This document shows positions 1-11,000 of a stretch of 64,000 nt of DNA, one piece after another; positions within the stretch are counted from its first letter, which is position 1, and every line of letters begins with the position of its first letter. Below the pieces are notes generated by a model. That model had not been told where the DNA came from. It made no database searches and was given only the letters and a program-made list of their open reading frames with translations. A program made the translations under genes and the position numbers. The DNA comes from Lunularia cruciata (taxonomy: Eukaryota; Streptophyta; Marchantiopsida; Lunulariales; Lunulariaceae): contig OX419755.1 of assembly GCA_948567375.1 (NCBI GenBank), positions 47,138,291-47,202,290 of the forward strand, given 5' to 3'.

Positions 1-3000
1 CTGAAGTTGTTCATACTGGCCCAATAACCTTTGGCGGAGTTCTATTGCGTCTACTGTTCTTTGAGGAAGCTGAAAGGAAACCATTCAATGTAAGATCCAC
101 TTATATCTCGTAAGTATGAGCTCTATTGTGAAAAGCATTCCGGCAATCTGGAATCCGAGAGACTAGAAACCAAGTTTATGCTGGACTGATTTCTCAGGAT
201 ATCCAGTTGTCTCCTAGACTCTATGTGATAAGCACACGTGTATCTCGATAGGTACAGAATCTTGTTTACTGTAGATGAAATTCTTCTTCCTGCATAAGTG
301 AAAGATGTCAAGAGAAAACAGAAATAGAAAAACCTCATTGCAAGACCTGCTTCAAACGGGGTAAAACGAGAGTGTTGACAGCTCCCCCGAGAACAACAGC
401 TGTAGTAGCGGATATGGCTAGAAGCCAAGGTAATGTTGGATCAATAAGGCTTGATGCAGCATCTGAACTGCCGAGTAAAAGAGCGACAGGGATGATTACA
501 GATGGCTGAAACAACGTCCCAGCCCCTTCCTTGGGAGGAGCCCTGATGAGATCTGATACTCGCTCTGTAGCGTGATTGGTAATTGCCATGGGTTCACTGG
601 GTTCCCAACCAGGAACTCGTGAATTGAAGCGAATAGGCCCAAACCCACGTCCAGCACTGGCTGGACATGCTAGCGCAACAGTTACTCTCTCTCCTTCCTG
701 AGCGGGCACATCTGCAGATTCGGTAGCAAACCTGTGTGTGCGGGTCAGCCCATCTGGTGCTCGTACCTGTGGAGTGCTCCAGAAAGTTATATGACTAGCC
801 CTTTTCTACAGTCATATAACACAAGCATAGCTGCATATCCGATATCGAAACATTGTCTAATCCATGTCTAGGCAGTAATCGTCTGTTGAACCCCATGTAA
901 CAAAAGATTGTAAGCATAGCTATCAAGATCCACATACAAGTAGCCATAACATACCAAGATGGAGTGTAATGTGCTTGGAGTACGTCGTTTGAGGAACGGC
1001 AGCAATTTTAGGCCCTTCTCCAAAACAGAAGTGGCCGCGCTGAGCAGAACAAAAATGAAGATACAAGGTGAGAGCTTTTAACCAAAGAAGTGATTCCAAG
1101 TTGTTTCCATGACGTAGCCATGAACTTCGGCTCTGCGTGATACTGCAGCTAACTGCATGGTTGATTGGAATAGGATTCTAAGAGAGCAGAGTGAGAAAAC
1201 TCGACTATCCGAAAGGACTGTAAGAGAATATTTTTAGAAGATTCCATGGATTATATGGATGGCCGCGAGGATGTAACATGACTGAAGAAATATTGTGTTG
1301 GCGAAGAAGGAAACCTGATGGATTCTGATTCAGAGCTTACAATCACTCCAGACATGAGTTCATACTGATAGCGGCACGTAGCACATGGCACCAGCTGCAT
1401 CAAAAGACCTAAACAATCAGTACTACATCCTCATTAACGGCTTCAAGTTTACGCTAGAATAAGTAGCATGAAGTTCATGGACTGAAAGGGATCATGCAAA
1501 ACGAAGGACCAAACCTGAATTCCTTGTTGAGGCTGCACAACTGCAAGTGCTGTCTTGCAAGTAGGGCAACTAACAACTTTGCCAAAAGGAACCTGAAATT
1601 TGAAAGCCGCGTACCAACAGGTCATATCATTTCCGCGGAGCCAAAACAACAAGACCGTGGATCTCACTGATTCCAGTATAGGGATGTTTCGAGCGATGCT
1701 TAGATCACATCACTTTGGATTGAAAGCTACAAACTGGAAGAAGAGGAGAGATTAGAGAACTAGGTACCTCGTCTCCAGAAGGAACTCCTCGACGGCGAAC
1801 GTCTCCAACTGTGGAAATAGCATCCGAAACACGGAGAGATGCTGCCAAAGCTCTAACTAGGGCCACATACGTTGAAACGTCAGCTTGAGGCCATCTCCAC
1901 TCCTGATTCCTTTCCCCGTCACCAACTGCAGCTGTTCCAATCACAATCAACTGACAGTTTTACAAGATTTCAAGTTTTGCTTGACCAAATATGTGTGTAG
2001 CAGAGAAAACATGAGAGAGATTGCAGACTGTAGCGGTGATGCATACATTCCTCCGTGCATACGGGGACTTGAGGATCTCCGGATACACACTTTAGGTGCT
2101 TGACAATAGATGTGTAGCACAGAAAGCGTTTGCTTTACTTGATATGAGGGAATTAATGGTTCTTGCTCACCTATATCGGTTTTTAAGGCCCAAAAAGTCT
2201 ACCCGAAGCCACCCCAAAAGAATTAATTAAGTCCCAGCAGTGTCCATACATAGATAGAGAGTCAGATTAACTACACTACCTCGCTACGTGTCTGCTCAAG
2301 CATTAAACCCAAGTGAAAAAAATAATTCATTTTCTTTCACAGTAATATAGTGCAACCCTCCCGCATGCATGCTTCTGTTCGTTCTTCCAATAGCGCCAAA
2401 CTTGGAAATTGCTCGCAAGAATTCTGTTTAGACTCCATACTGTGTTTCTTACCATCTAATCTCCTGACTAACCAACTAGAGTATTATGTGAAAGCAATGA
2501 ACCTTTGCCCATCGCTTTCATATACAAAGGGGTGATGGTTTGATGACAACTAGATGAGTATAGCAAGCATACCTTCCTGGCGATCAATTCGACGCCGAAG
2601 CAGGCTGCTGCGCATGGCATTCAGAATTGAGAAGGCTAAGTCCACATTGTTTTGTGCAATGGCGGAAAGCATCAATTCCGAGCACTCAGAGTTACCGAGT
2701 ACACCTGCACCCTTAGTTGCTCTCTCGTTCAACAAAGCAAGGGCGATTTCAGCATTCTCTGCAGCGGCAACCCTTCTTAAGAAACGCTCATCCTGCAAAC
2801 CCGAGCTTGCCCTTGAATTTTGCTCTGAATCAGCAGTAACACTGGTGGCATTCTCATCTCTGCCATCTGTCCGACCTACTGCTTGCTCTGAGACAATGAG
2901 TCCTTCAAGGAACTCGTCTCCTGATTCACCTCCCTTCTCCTCTCGTCTATCTTCAATCACAATTTTATTTCCTCCATCAATTCCACGCTCCAAGTCGCCA

Positions 3001-3293
3001 CTCCCTACAGCTTTTCTCCTTATTTGAACTCCTCTATTAATAAAGGTCTCCACCCTGACTTGTCTGCACAGACTTGCGCCATATGCACTGGTGTTTCTAC
3101 AGCTCTTTAGCCCCTGAAGCCTCTTGCACCTCTCATTTTTTAAGATACCCTCAGATTTGAATCTCGTTACATGAATCCATCTCCCTGAAAATTGAATTTC
3201 AGGAGGCTGGCTCCAAGGAATTGCACAACAAACAGAATCGGATGTGCTCAATACTCCTGACTTACGAAGTGAGGCACCCGCCATGCTTGACAT
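1..3293 (-). CDS. plastid-type protein with PPR-like segment, zinc ribbon and membrane segments (3' end outside window)
   Basis: I read seven exons on the minus strand, all in phase with GT-AG borders: 2573-3293, 1768-1925, 1515-1592, 1315-1394, 955-1039, 347-766 and 1-69, the last continuing past the window edge. The start MSSMAGAS at 3293 is chosen because it opens a Ser/Arg-rich, transit-peptide-like leader; an upstream in-frame Met lies at 3329. Exons 1-2 hold helical, PPR-like sequence (DVSTYVALVRALAASLRVSD). Exons 3-4 make a zinc ribbon (CPTC, 19 residues, CATC). The 347-766 exon has PAQEGERVTV followed by two hydrophobic segments around PSVIIPVALLL and LLAISATTAVVLGGAV. The last exon begins a likely coiled coil (LPQRTVDAIELRQRL). 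From memory this matches a conserved family of plant chloroplast-predicted proteins of unknown function. The family match is fairly sure; the function is not known. Confidence 0.8.
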
Positions 3294-4140
3294 TCTATGG
3301 TCTCGTTCCGCCTTATTAACTTGTCTCAATTTCTATCTCCATTACTTTATTTTTCTCCGTGCATCTACCATTGTCTACTCCTCTGTAACAAAATCCCTAC
3401 AAGCCCCTCTGTTCTCGTCAAAACCGGCTAGTCCTTGGCCTCAGCTATTCAAACTCCTATCATATCGTCCACGGACTCTGCTAAATCCCTGCTTCATTGA
3501 ATCGACGTTTCACTTCATCCAACTCGGTGTTTCTGTGCCTGGTCGCCATGAATATCTGCTGAACCAAACCCAAGGCATGCGGAGCGATGCACTGCAAGAA
3601 GAGCTGATTCGAACGCGAATCAGCCAATCGAATTCAGTGCTTATAGCTGCTACTTGCTGTGCTGGCCCACCATCAATCGCATCCAGAATCCATTCGCTCT
3701 TTGATAGTTCTAATGTGAGTTCGTTGTTCCCGTAGCACTGTGTGTTTGTGGCTACAGATGAACTCAACCTGCGTTCCTCCCACTTGCCTTGTGTGGGGCC
3801 TTATCCTTCTGCTGTAGGACTCGTCATCTCTCCATTTTCATACAGTGCTCCTTGCAGTCTTTTGTGGTCCCCACCTTGCCACTTTACTCTTGGGATAATA
3901 TTGTCATATGGAACTGGTATGAGCTCGTGGAATTGAAATGCCTTCCTAGACCTAGTATATCGTGGCGGAAGCTGCACCAAGATAATTTTTCAAGCTGATA
4001 TTCAAGCTGCGGAAGATGGGAGAATGTGGAGACGGGAGAGGAGAGTGAGAGACAGGAGACTATATCTATTTTTTCGGAGAGTTCTCTAGCGTGTAGCACT
4101 CGAGTGAACAGTCAATTCTCTTCGTTTTTCAATTTTGGTT
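3294..4140. other. upstream region of the first gene, no supported gene
   Basis: This stretch lies 5' of the minus-strand plastid-type gene and should hold its promoter and 5' UTR. Open frames on the plus strand here have no recognisable domain and partly overlap exon 1 in antisense. I see no TATA-like box that I would commit to. Confidence 0.4.
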
Positions 4141-4147
4141 CCATTGG

Positions 4148-4273
4148 CATATAGATTGAAGACTAAAAAGTTAAGAGTTAGTTTTTTTTGGGTTTAGAGT
4201 CATTGATGTACATATAGATTGAAGACTAAAAAGTTAAGAGTTAGTTTTTTTTGGGTTTAGAGTCATTGATGTA
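4148..4273. repeat. two-copy tandem repeat, 63-bp unit
   Basis: A 63-bp unit starting CATATAGATTGAAGAC at 4148 is repeated at 4211 with almost no difference. The near identity suggests a recent local duplication. It lies between the first gene and the first LINE and has no coding content. Confidence 0.9.
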
Positions 4274-4499
4274 TTGAGAGTGATGGTGTGAAATTTTCAT
4301 TTCCAATCTCTTTATTTTTATAATTAAGTTCCATGCAAATTTAGTTTGAAAATTGAAAGTTATGAGAATTATAGATTTTAGAGTTTGGAGTATTTGTTTT
4401 TTATGTGAGTTGTGATGTGAGGGGTTGTGGTTTTGCAGAGATGGGGAGATATGGAAAAGAGCAACATGTATTACTATCATTATTCTTGTGTTAGCCATG

Positions 4500-7390
4500 G
4501 CTACACCTTCCCATGTGGGGTAGCCTAGAGCGGGTCGAGATACACCATGCTCGGTGTGTCATCTACTCTTTATCTCGCAAGGGGTAAAGACCTATGTGGG
4601 AAGGATGCACAAGGACTATGATTGGACCAATTGGGATGCACACGCGAGACGAGCGACCACATCGACAACAATGATACTCAAGATTACATTCGTTTCTTCT
4701 ATCCCTTTGTTATCATTCCAGAGATATTGAGAGTCGTGGGAGTGGATAGCTTCTTAGGCGGGTTGCATTTTGGAATTATTTGAGACTAGTTTCCATGTCC
4801 ACGTCTATTCCATAGGTTACCCCGCACACTCTATGATGAGGCTAGACAAGCTTTTTGCCTACCACTTGATCGTTTGGCACGTGATCCTTTGGACGAGTTA
4901 GCATGGTTCCTATTTCTCTTACTCCCTTGATGGTGTCTTTGTTATGCTAGAGGGAGACGTGCGGGGCATAGAGAGGTGGCTGCTGGATTTTGTCAATTTT
5001 GAGTAGGGGATTGGACAGCTCTTCAGGAGGAGTCTATTAGGGCTACATGATTTAGGAGACAGGCATCGCCACAAGATACCACAAAGTCCACTCGATTACA
5101 ACGATGTAGGATATTGGGTCAAGCGGGAGAGTTTAGTAGAGCAGCACGAGCGCTACACCCTTTGTCTATAGCGAGTCCTACTAATGAGACTATCTCTTCC
5201 CTACACTCACTACATCCTATAGCAATAGAAGTACTACCACTAGAGGTCTTAGATTATAAGCTTGAGCAACCTTTATGTCTTGATAGGTCTTTATTTGCAC
5301 AAGCATTGTGCATTGCCCCTTGCCTTTCCTCAAGAGGCTTGTCAAGGATGGTTTATGAGCACCTTAGGGATTGCTTTTAGGCAGATGATCCTTCTAGTGG
5401 TTTTACCGAGTTGTTTCAAGTGGCTGTAGCAGTAGTGAGAGGAGACATTCCTATGTTTGTTAGTCAGGTGTTAGGTGCTTGTCAACTTCTTGTGATGGAG
5501 AAGGACATGGGAGGCATTAGACCGATTGCTATTGGAGAGATCTTTTTGTGTTTGGTCAGTCGTACCATTTTCCTTCAACATCGTTCTCACTTTTGACAAC
5601 ACCTTAGTCCACATTTGTTTGGAGTAGCTACACCCGGTGGATGTGAGGCTATATCTCTAGGCATTAGAGCACTCCTAGATATCCATACGGAGTGGGTCGT
5701 CCTACAAGTGGATGTTGAGAATGCTTTTAATAGCGTCTCACGGGCATCCATCTTTAGAGAGCTTAGGGAGGCTGGTGGATCCTTGGCAAATCTCATTCCT
5801 TTTGTGCGGTCTTTTTATGGCTCTCTTGCTTCCCTTTACTACCAACATGGTGGTTCATAAGAGGGAGTCACCATCTTGGAGTCAGCTGCCCTTGCAGAGG
5901 ATGTTCTCCATGTGGACGACCTTCCATTATTAGGAGATCTGTAGGTGGCATTTGGTATACTCTCTTCCAGTATTTCTTGTTGACCATCCTACCTCATCCA
6001 TATAGTTCTCCCCTCACCGTCCTTTCTATCACGTTTGGGAGCATTTGATAGGAGGATTATGGGAGTCTTTGGTGATATTATTGGACTAGTGACTTTTGAG
6101 TGTGTGACAAGGGATTTGGCACATAGAAAAATGGCTCTACCAATCTCATGTGGTGGGGTTGGCTTGCTTTCTATGGAGGAGATGGAACCTATAGTATTTT
6201 TGGGTAGTTGGGCTCTCTCGGCACCCCTACTTTCTTCTCGTTTTATGGTTGTTGATAGGCCGGTTTTGGAGACTTATGTGATAGAGGTGGAGGGAGGATC
6301 CTATTCTCTCCATGTGTTATTGCGGCAGACAAGAGATAGTCTATCCCCTCGAGCACGAGAGGATTTTCCACCTTTTGCTTCACTATCGTTAGATTAGACT
6401 AGAGGTTTACAGTTTTCCTTGATGGAGCAACAATATGAGCATATGTTACATTCTCTCTTAGTTGACTTGTCCATTCCTCAGGCTACTAGAGCACGTCTTT
6501 GCTCTTGCTCTGGCAAGGATGCAGGCTCTTGGATCCTAGCTCGACCGTGCATTAGGGCATTCCGACTCGCACCAGCTACTTTCTCTATAGCAATAAGTTT
6601 TTGCTTAGGTTTGGTCCACCCATCTACATCTTCATTACTCACTTGTGAGTGTGGTTCTACACTAGATAGAGCAATGGTCTGCATGACACGGTGTCCTTTT
6701 AGAGGATAGAGGATAGCTACCCATGATGCTATTAGGGACATAGTGTTTGCTATGGCACGAGAGAGTTTGTATGCTTTGCAGATGACACATCTTAGGGCAG
6801 ACTTATACTTGGTCCGAGATGATCAGGTGATAGTAGCGGATGTCATGGTGACAGACCTTACACGGGATACAGTTTCAGAGGGAGTGATTACCCATCCCCT
6901 TGGATGGGCGGCAAGTGCAATAGTAGGTCGCAAGGTCTCCAAGTATAGGGGCATGAAGTGAGGTCACCTCTTTGTTCCTCTAGCCTTGGAGTTATATGGA
7001 GCGATGGACATGACATTTGACACATTTTTCAAGGAGTGCGTGAAAGCTTATCATGTTAGGTGTCAGGGGGTACCACTCTCACTTTCATACTTTGTAGCAT
7101 ATTTTAGACAGCGTGTGTCGATTGCTCTACAGAGAGCAATGGTTGGTGCAATCAATAAGAGAGCAATCACATTAGATGATGTTTCTTTGGATGCTCTAGT
7201 TGTGTGTAGACCGTACGACTTGCATAGCTTGGATATCTTAGGTGCGGTAGGGCAGATTTCTCATATAGACTCTATTGGGGCTTAGCCCCATATTACCTTT
7301 TTTGTCTTTCCCTTGTACGGCTTGATGGGGTCTTACCATCATTCATTTTTCTTACAAGGTTACATCTTTCATCCCCCAACATCTATTAAT
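4500..7390 (+). mobile_element. decayed LINE with reverse transcriptase and probable restriction-like endonuclease
   Basis: The coding strand is plus, but the frame is broken into at least seven open pieces from about 5114 to 7285. The reverse transcriptase shows GIRPIAIGEIF (about 5510-5545), GVATPGGCEAISLG (about 5618-5660) and the catalytic aspartate block VLQVDVENAFNSVSR (about 5700-5745). Downstream, around 6640-6710, a Cys-rich stretch (CECGSTLDRAMVC) is followed by HDAIRDIVF and then by RADLYLV...VADVMVTD at about 6795-6860. That order, zinc finger then PD-D-like core, fits the restriction-like endonuclease of early-branching LINEs (R2/CRE/NeSL/Utopia type) rather than the APE endonuclease of L1. 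The 3' UTR (about 7280-7390) recurs elsewhere in the window. The 5' limit is a guess from the change in composition. Confidence 0.7.
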
Positions 7391-7659
7391 GTTCTGATTT
7401 GGATAGAAAGAATGGATGTTCATGCCCTTTTTCTTTTTTCTCTTTTTGTTGTTTTAGTTTCTTCCTAGTGTTTTGGTCTTTTCAGAAGGATTATCACTTA
7501 GGGCGTAGTGAAGTTGTATGTAGGAAATACCTCCTTCAGTATTCTAACTTAAAACATAATCATGATTATTTCCAGTTGACCAATATTCTGATCCAAGGCT
7601 CTCTAGTTAAAGTTATGATTTGAAATACCTAGCAAATGCACAAATAGTGCTTGCAATAA

Positions 7660-7860
7660 TTAGTATGAGAAAATATATGTTTTCATAAAGGAAAGAGGCG
7701 ACCACATAGAAGAACACATGAAGGATGTGAAGACCCCCTCAGGCCGTACAAGGTACAAAGGAGATAAAATGGAACTAACACCAATAGTATAGAGATGAGA
7801 AATTTGCCCAAGCACACGTAAGATATCCAAGCAATGTAAATAGTAAATTCTATATACTAT
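7660..7860 (-). mobile_element. 3' tail fragment of the RT/RLE-type LINE
   Basis: Read on the minus strand, this matches the end of the LINE at 7220-7390: the coding end (CLDILRVLGQISH versus SLDILGAVGQISH) and then the 3' UTR with TTGTACGGC and GGGGTCTT blocks. It is a severely 5'-truncated copy, typical of LINE insertion, only about 270 bp beyond the 3' end of the larger copy and in opposite orientation. Confidence 0.75.
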
Positions 7861-8609
7861 TGAAGCATATGAAAATACATTAACTAGAGTGATTTCTCCT
7901 CCATGGATTACACCATCCAAATGATGAACACACAGATTACACCATCCAAATAATGAACAAAATCAAACAAATAATATTTTGTGGTATCTAAAGTATACTA
8001 CAAAATATGAAAGTGAGAGTGGTGTGAGAATGAGAGAGTATACGTTATTTATTTATTTATGTCAAATAAATATACTTATAGAAAAGTAGAACGTAGAAAG
8101 ACATATTTGTCTTAGCACATGTACCAATTTAATCTATCTTGTTCTTACACTCAACATCGTCAGCGTCATGTTTTTCACTTCCTTCACTACTATTTTTTTT
8201 AGACTATCAGCCCCTCTTTAACTCTTTATAGAATAAATAAGAGCCGAGATGAAGAGACTTCCAATATCCATAATATTTGAGGTGTTCTATACTATTTATA
8301 ATAAAGAATGAATGGGCAAAGATAAAATAGGAATGTTAAAGTTATGAAGAATATAGAATATTGCTTTACATTTACTATATATAAATAAGATATTTAGATT
8401 TGCTTATTCATATATAGTAAATGTAAAGCAATATTTTATGTTTGATGTATAACAAAAATAATTCTTGATCATAAGTTAACATAAATAAATATGAGGTATT
8501 AGGCATTGATTAGATATAGAGTAATATTTTTACATAATCTCTCAGTATGTCTGAAGAGTTATAACTTTTCTTCAGTTGTGTTTATCTTAGAGAAAATTAA
8601 AGCAAATAA
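7861..8609. other. AT-rich intergenic stretch
   Basis: No gene is seen. The stretch is AT-rich and contains the inverted repeat at 8357-8435, annotated separately. Confidence 0.5.
8357..8435. repeat. inverted repeat with ~33-bp arms and ~11-bp loop
   Basis: The left arm from 8357 (AATATTGCTTTACATTTACT) is the reverse complement of the right arm ending at 8435, with one internal difference over about 33 bp and an AT-rich loop at about 8390-8402. It could form a strong hairpin. It may be the core of a small palindromic MITE, but no target-site duplication could be fixed. Confidence 0.85.
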
Positions 8610-8990
8610 AGCATAAAAATTACTTGTAGAATACTTTCCAATGGTCAAAGTTTATGTTCTCGCTCCTGACTTCATGGTAGGGCCCATTGTCATTTTGCAC
8701 CATTCACACCCTTGGGTGTGCCATTAGCGGAACTGTTAGGGTTTGAGACCTAGCTCACGTCCAAGGGGTATACTTTCAAAGTGTAGCTCCAGAGAACTCA
8801 CTTCTTTAATGTTGAGCCTTCGAGTTCTTGGCTATGGTGGACAAGGCCAGTGAGCGTCACATGGATTCTCTTAGCTAGAGTGGGTGTGGCATTGATTGTA
8901 ATCAATGCCTAGTTGTTGGCAGTTTATAGAGTGATAGATCAAGTATTGATCTAAGGTAAGTTGATTTGAGTGGTGTAAACAAACTGATTA
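8610..8990 (+). repeat. 5' LTR remnant of element A
   Basis: The region aligns with 17680-18020. Shared landmarks are GACTTCATGG, GTTTGAGACCTAGCTCA, CCAAGGGGTATACTTTCAAA, TTGAGCCTTCGAGTTC, ATGGATTCTCTTAGCTAGAG and GATCAAGTATTGATCTAAG. The left end looks truncated, because the first part of the 3' LTR has no partner here. A degenerate primer-binding-site-like string (TGGTATC...AGCTCGGT, about 9043-9061) follows some way downstream. Confidence 0.7.
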
Positions 8991-9620
8991 TATCAAATAA
9001 TTGAGGTCAAGGGGAAATTGGATGCAAGAATTACAAGTGTTAGTGGTATCTCTTAGCTCGGTGGATCATTGGTAGCTCGATCAAAGTTTAGGTTTTCCTT
9101 GGTGTGTAGAAGCTCGTTGATTGATACAAATTTGGTAATGAGGTAGAAGGTATGCCAAAACACTGGCCAAATTTTGAGCAAAGAGAAGCATTTTTTTAGC
9201 AATGGTGGTGATTTTGAGCTCAAGAGGTGAAAGCAAGACCAATTTGTTACGAGTTGGGCTCCAAAAGTGAAAGTGAAGGTGGAGTTAGGAACCTATACTC
9301 ATGAATTTATGATATGGAAAAACTTATCATTTTAGTTTGGTCCAAGTAGAGAGTTAGTTGAGCATTGGTGCTTTGGTGTGCTCTCAGTGGCAAGGCTGGA
9401 GTGATGACCAGTCAGACTACCTTTGTCTTTCTTTGGTGAGGTAAGAAGTGATGACTTGCAGACCATGAAAGTGCGTGTTGTGATAGTAGGTTACATGTCA
9501 CCCTAGTATAGTTGTCTCAATTAGAGTTACATTAGTGGGTAGTGTTCTATTGGTATTGGCACTTGGTTGTGCTCAATTGGTGTTGGTACTTGGTGGTGTT
9601 GGTTCTTGGTGGGGTACTTG

Positions 9621-9680
9621 CGGTTGCGGTTGTAGTTGGCGGTTGCGGTTGTAGTTGGCGGTTGCGGTTGTAGTTGGCGG
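9621..9680. repeat. 19-bp minisatellite, about three copies
   Basis: The unit CGGTTGCGGTTGTAGTTGG repeats with a 19-bp period from 9621, 9640 and 9659, with a partial fourth. It lies just upstream of the gag-like region of element A. GC-richer and cleaner than its surroundings, it probably expanded after insertion. Confidence 0.9.
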
Positions 9681-11000
9681 TTTGTGGTTACTTTGTCATA
9701 ACGGAGTTCTTTGGGGATTCCAAAGGAGATGGCTTGGTAGTACGCTGTGGGTTTACTCGGAGTGGTGCTTGGTATCAACCTGTATCTCAGGTCCCAATGA
9801 GGGAGGAGATTGACTTTGAGTTGGATTTTGACACAAAAGTTGATTTAGTTGAGAGTGCACTTGGTGTGTCCGCACCGTTGTTGTGGGACATGGACAAGAT
9901 TTATAGGGCCTCCAAAGGTCCCAAGCGTTACTCTTGTATAGTGGGTACCATTAGTTGGATGACTTCATCTAGGAGTTTGATAGTTGGTGTGATTTGTAGT
10001 AGATGCAGAATCCAACTTTGTTCACACCCTTCATGGCATGGAAGGGTTTGTTTCAGCATTTAGAGGGTCCGCCAATGGACAACTACCATGAGTTTAGGAG
10101 AGCTTACTTGGAGGATATTGAGTTATGGAGATAGTATTGGTCCCAAAACTATGTCTCCATCACTTCAAGCTTGGTTGCCAGGGGTAGATCGGCTATACCC
10201 AAAAGTTCTAGCTCAAATAGCATTGGTGGAGCTAATGGAGGTGCACTAGCTGAAGATATGCTACTACGATTGGAGGTATTGCTATAAGAGGTGGTGTTGT
10301 ACCGAAGTTTAACTCCATGGTGGAGTTCTTCTAATATTTGAGGTAAACTACTAGGGAGTGCAGACTGACAAGTTGAGGAGGTTGTAGGAGTTCTAACAAA
10401 AGGCTAAAGAGAGCCTACATGAGGTATACACTTGCATGAGAAGGTTGATTAGTTTCATTGAGGGAGTTATTGAGACCCAAGTAGTCAACTTTTGGTATGG
10501 GATATTGGACAGGGAGTTAGAACATAGAGTTTGTGATGCTACGTTGTTACATGCTACTTTGCCTACTTTGGCAGTGGTCTTTGGTTTGGTTGAGCATATT
10601 GAGCTCAACATGGTGGAAGAGAGAGTGGCAATATTTGGATTTGGTAGGGAGATCTCATCCACAATTGTGACTTCTTCTAGAGTGTAGCAGAGTGCACCAC
10701 ACCAAGTTGGTTTTTGAGGATAGGGTGGACAGCCTAGGTCCTTTGGAGTGAGTGGAGGGCCTACTGTAGTTAGACCCTTACTTTCATTTTTGGGTCAACA
10801 ATAGCCAATGAGTAGTGGTGTTGCTTGTTGGACTTGTGGTGGACCTCACCACAAGAGAGAGTGCCCTCAGGGCAGCGGACCTGATACCTCTGGTGTATCA
10901 CATCCAACATAGAGGCAATGTGAGCATTGTCATAGATATGGTCACTCTAGTGACCAGTGCTTTGACCTACACCCAAGTTATAGAGTGGTAGGGTTGTTAT
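9674..11000 (+). pseudogene. gag remnant of element A with two CCHC zinc knuckles
   Basis: Gag-like sequence runs from about 9674. The segment at 10436-10680 aligns with the gag of the minus-strand copy at 62250-62500. Two nucleocapsid-type CCHC knuckles follow, at about 10826-10864 and 10919-10960 (the second CEHCHRYGHSSDQC, CX2CX4HX4C). Two knuckles in gag are usual in Ty3/gypsy and help package RNA. This is a decayed remnant. Confidence 0.75.

Noticed and set aside
2554-3027. 157-codon plus-strand frame
   Set aside because: It is antisense to exon 1 of the plastid-type gene and Ser-rich by composition; the minus strand has the homologous, correctly spliced coding sequence.
3244-3735. 163-codon plus-strand frame upstream of the first gene
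   Set aside because: It partly overlaps exon 1 in antisense, shows no domain, and has no partner exons.
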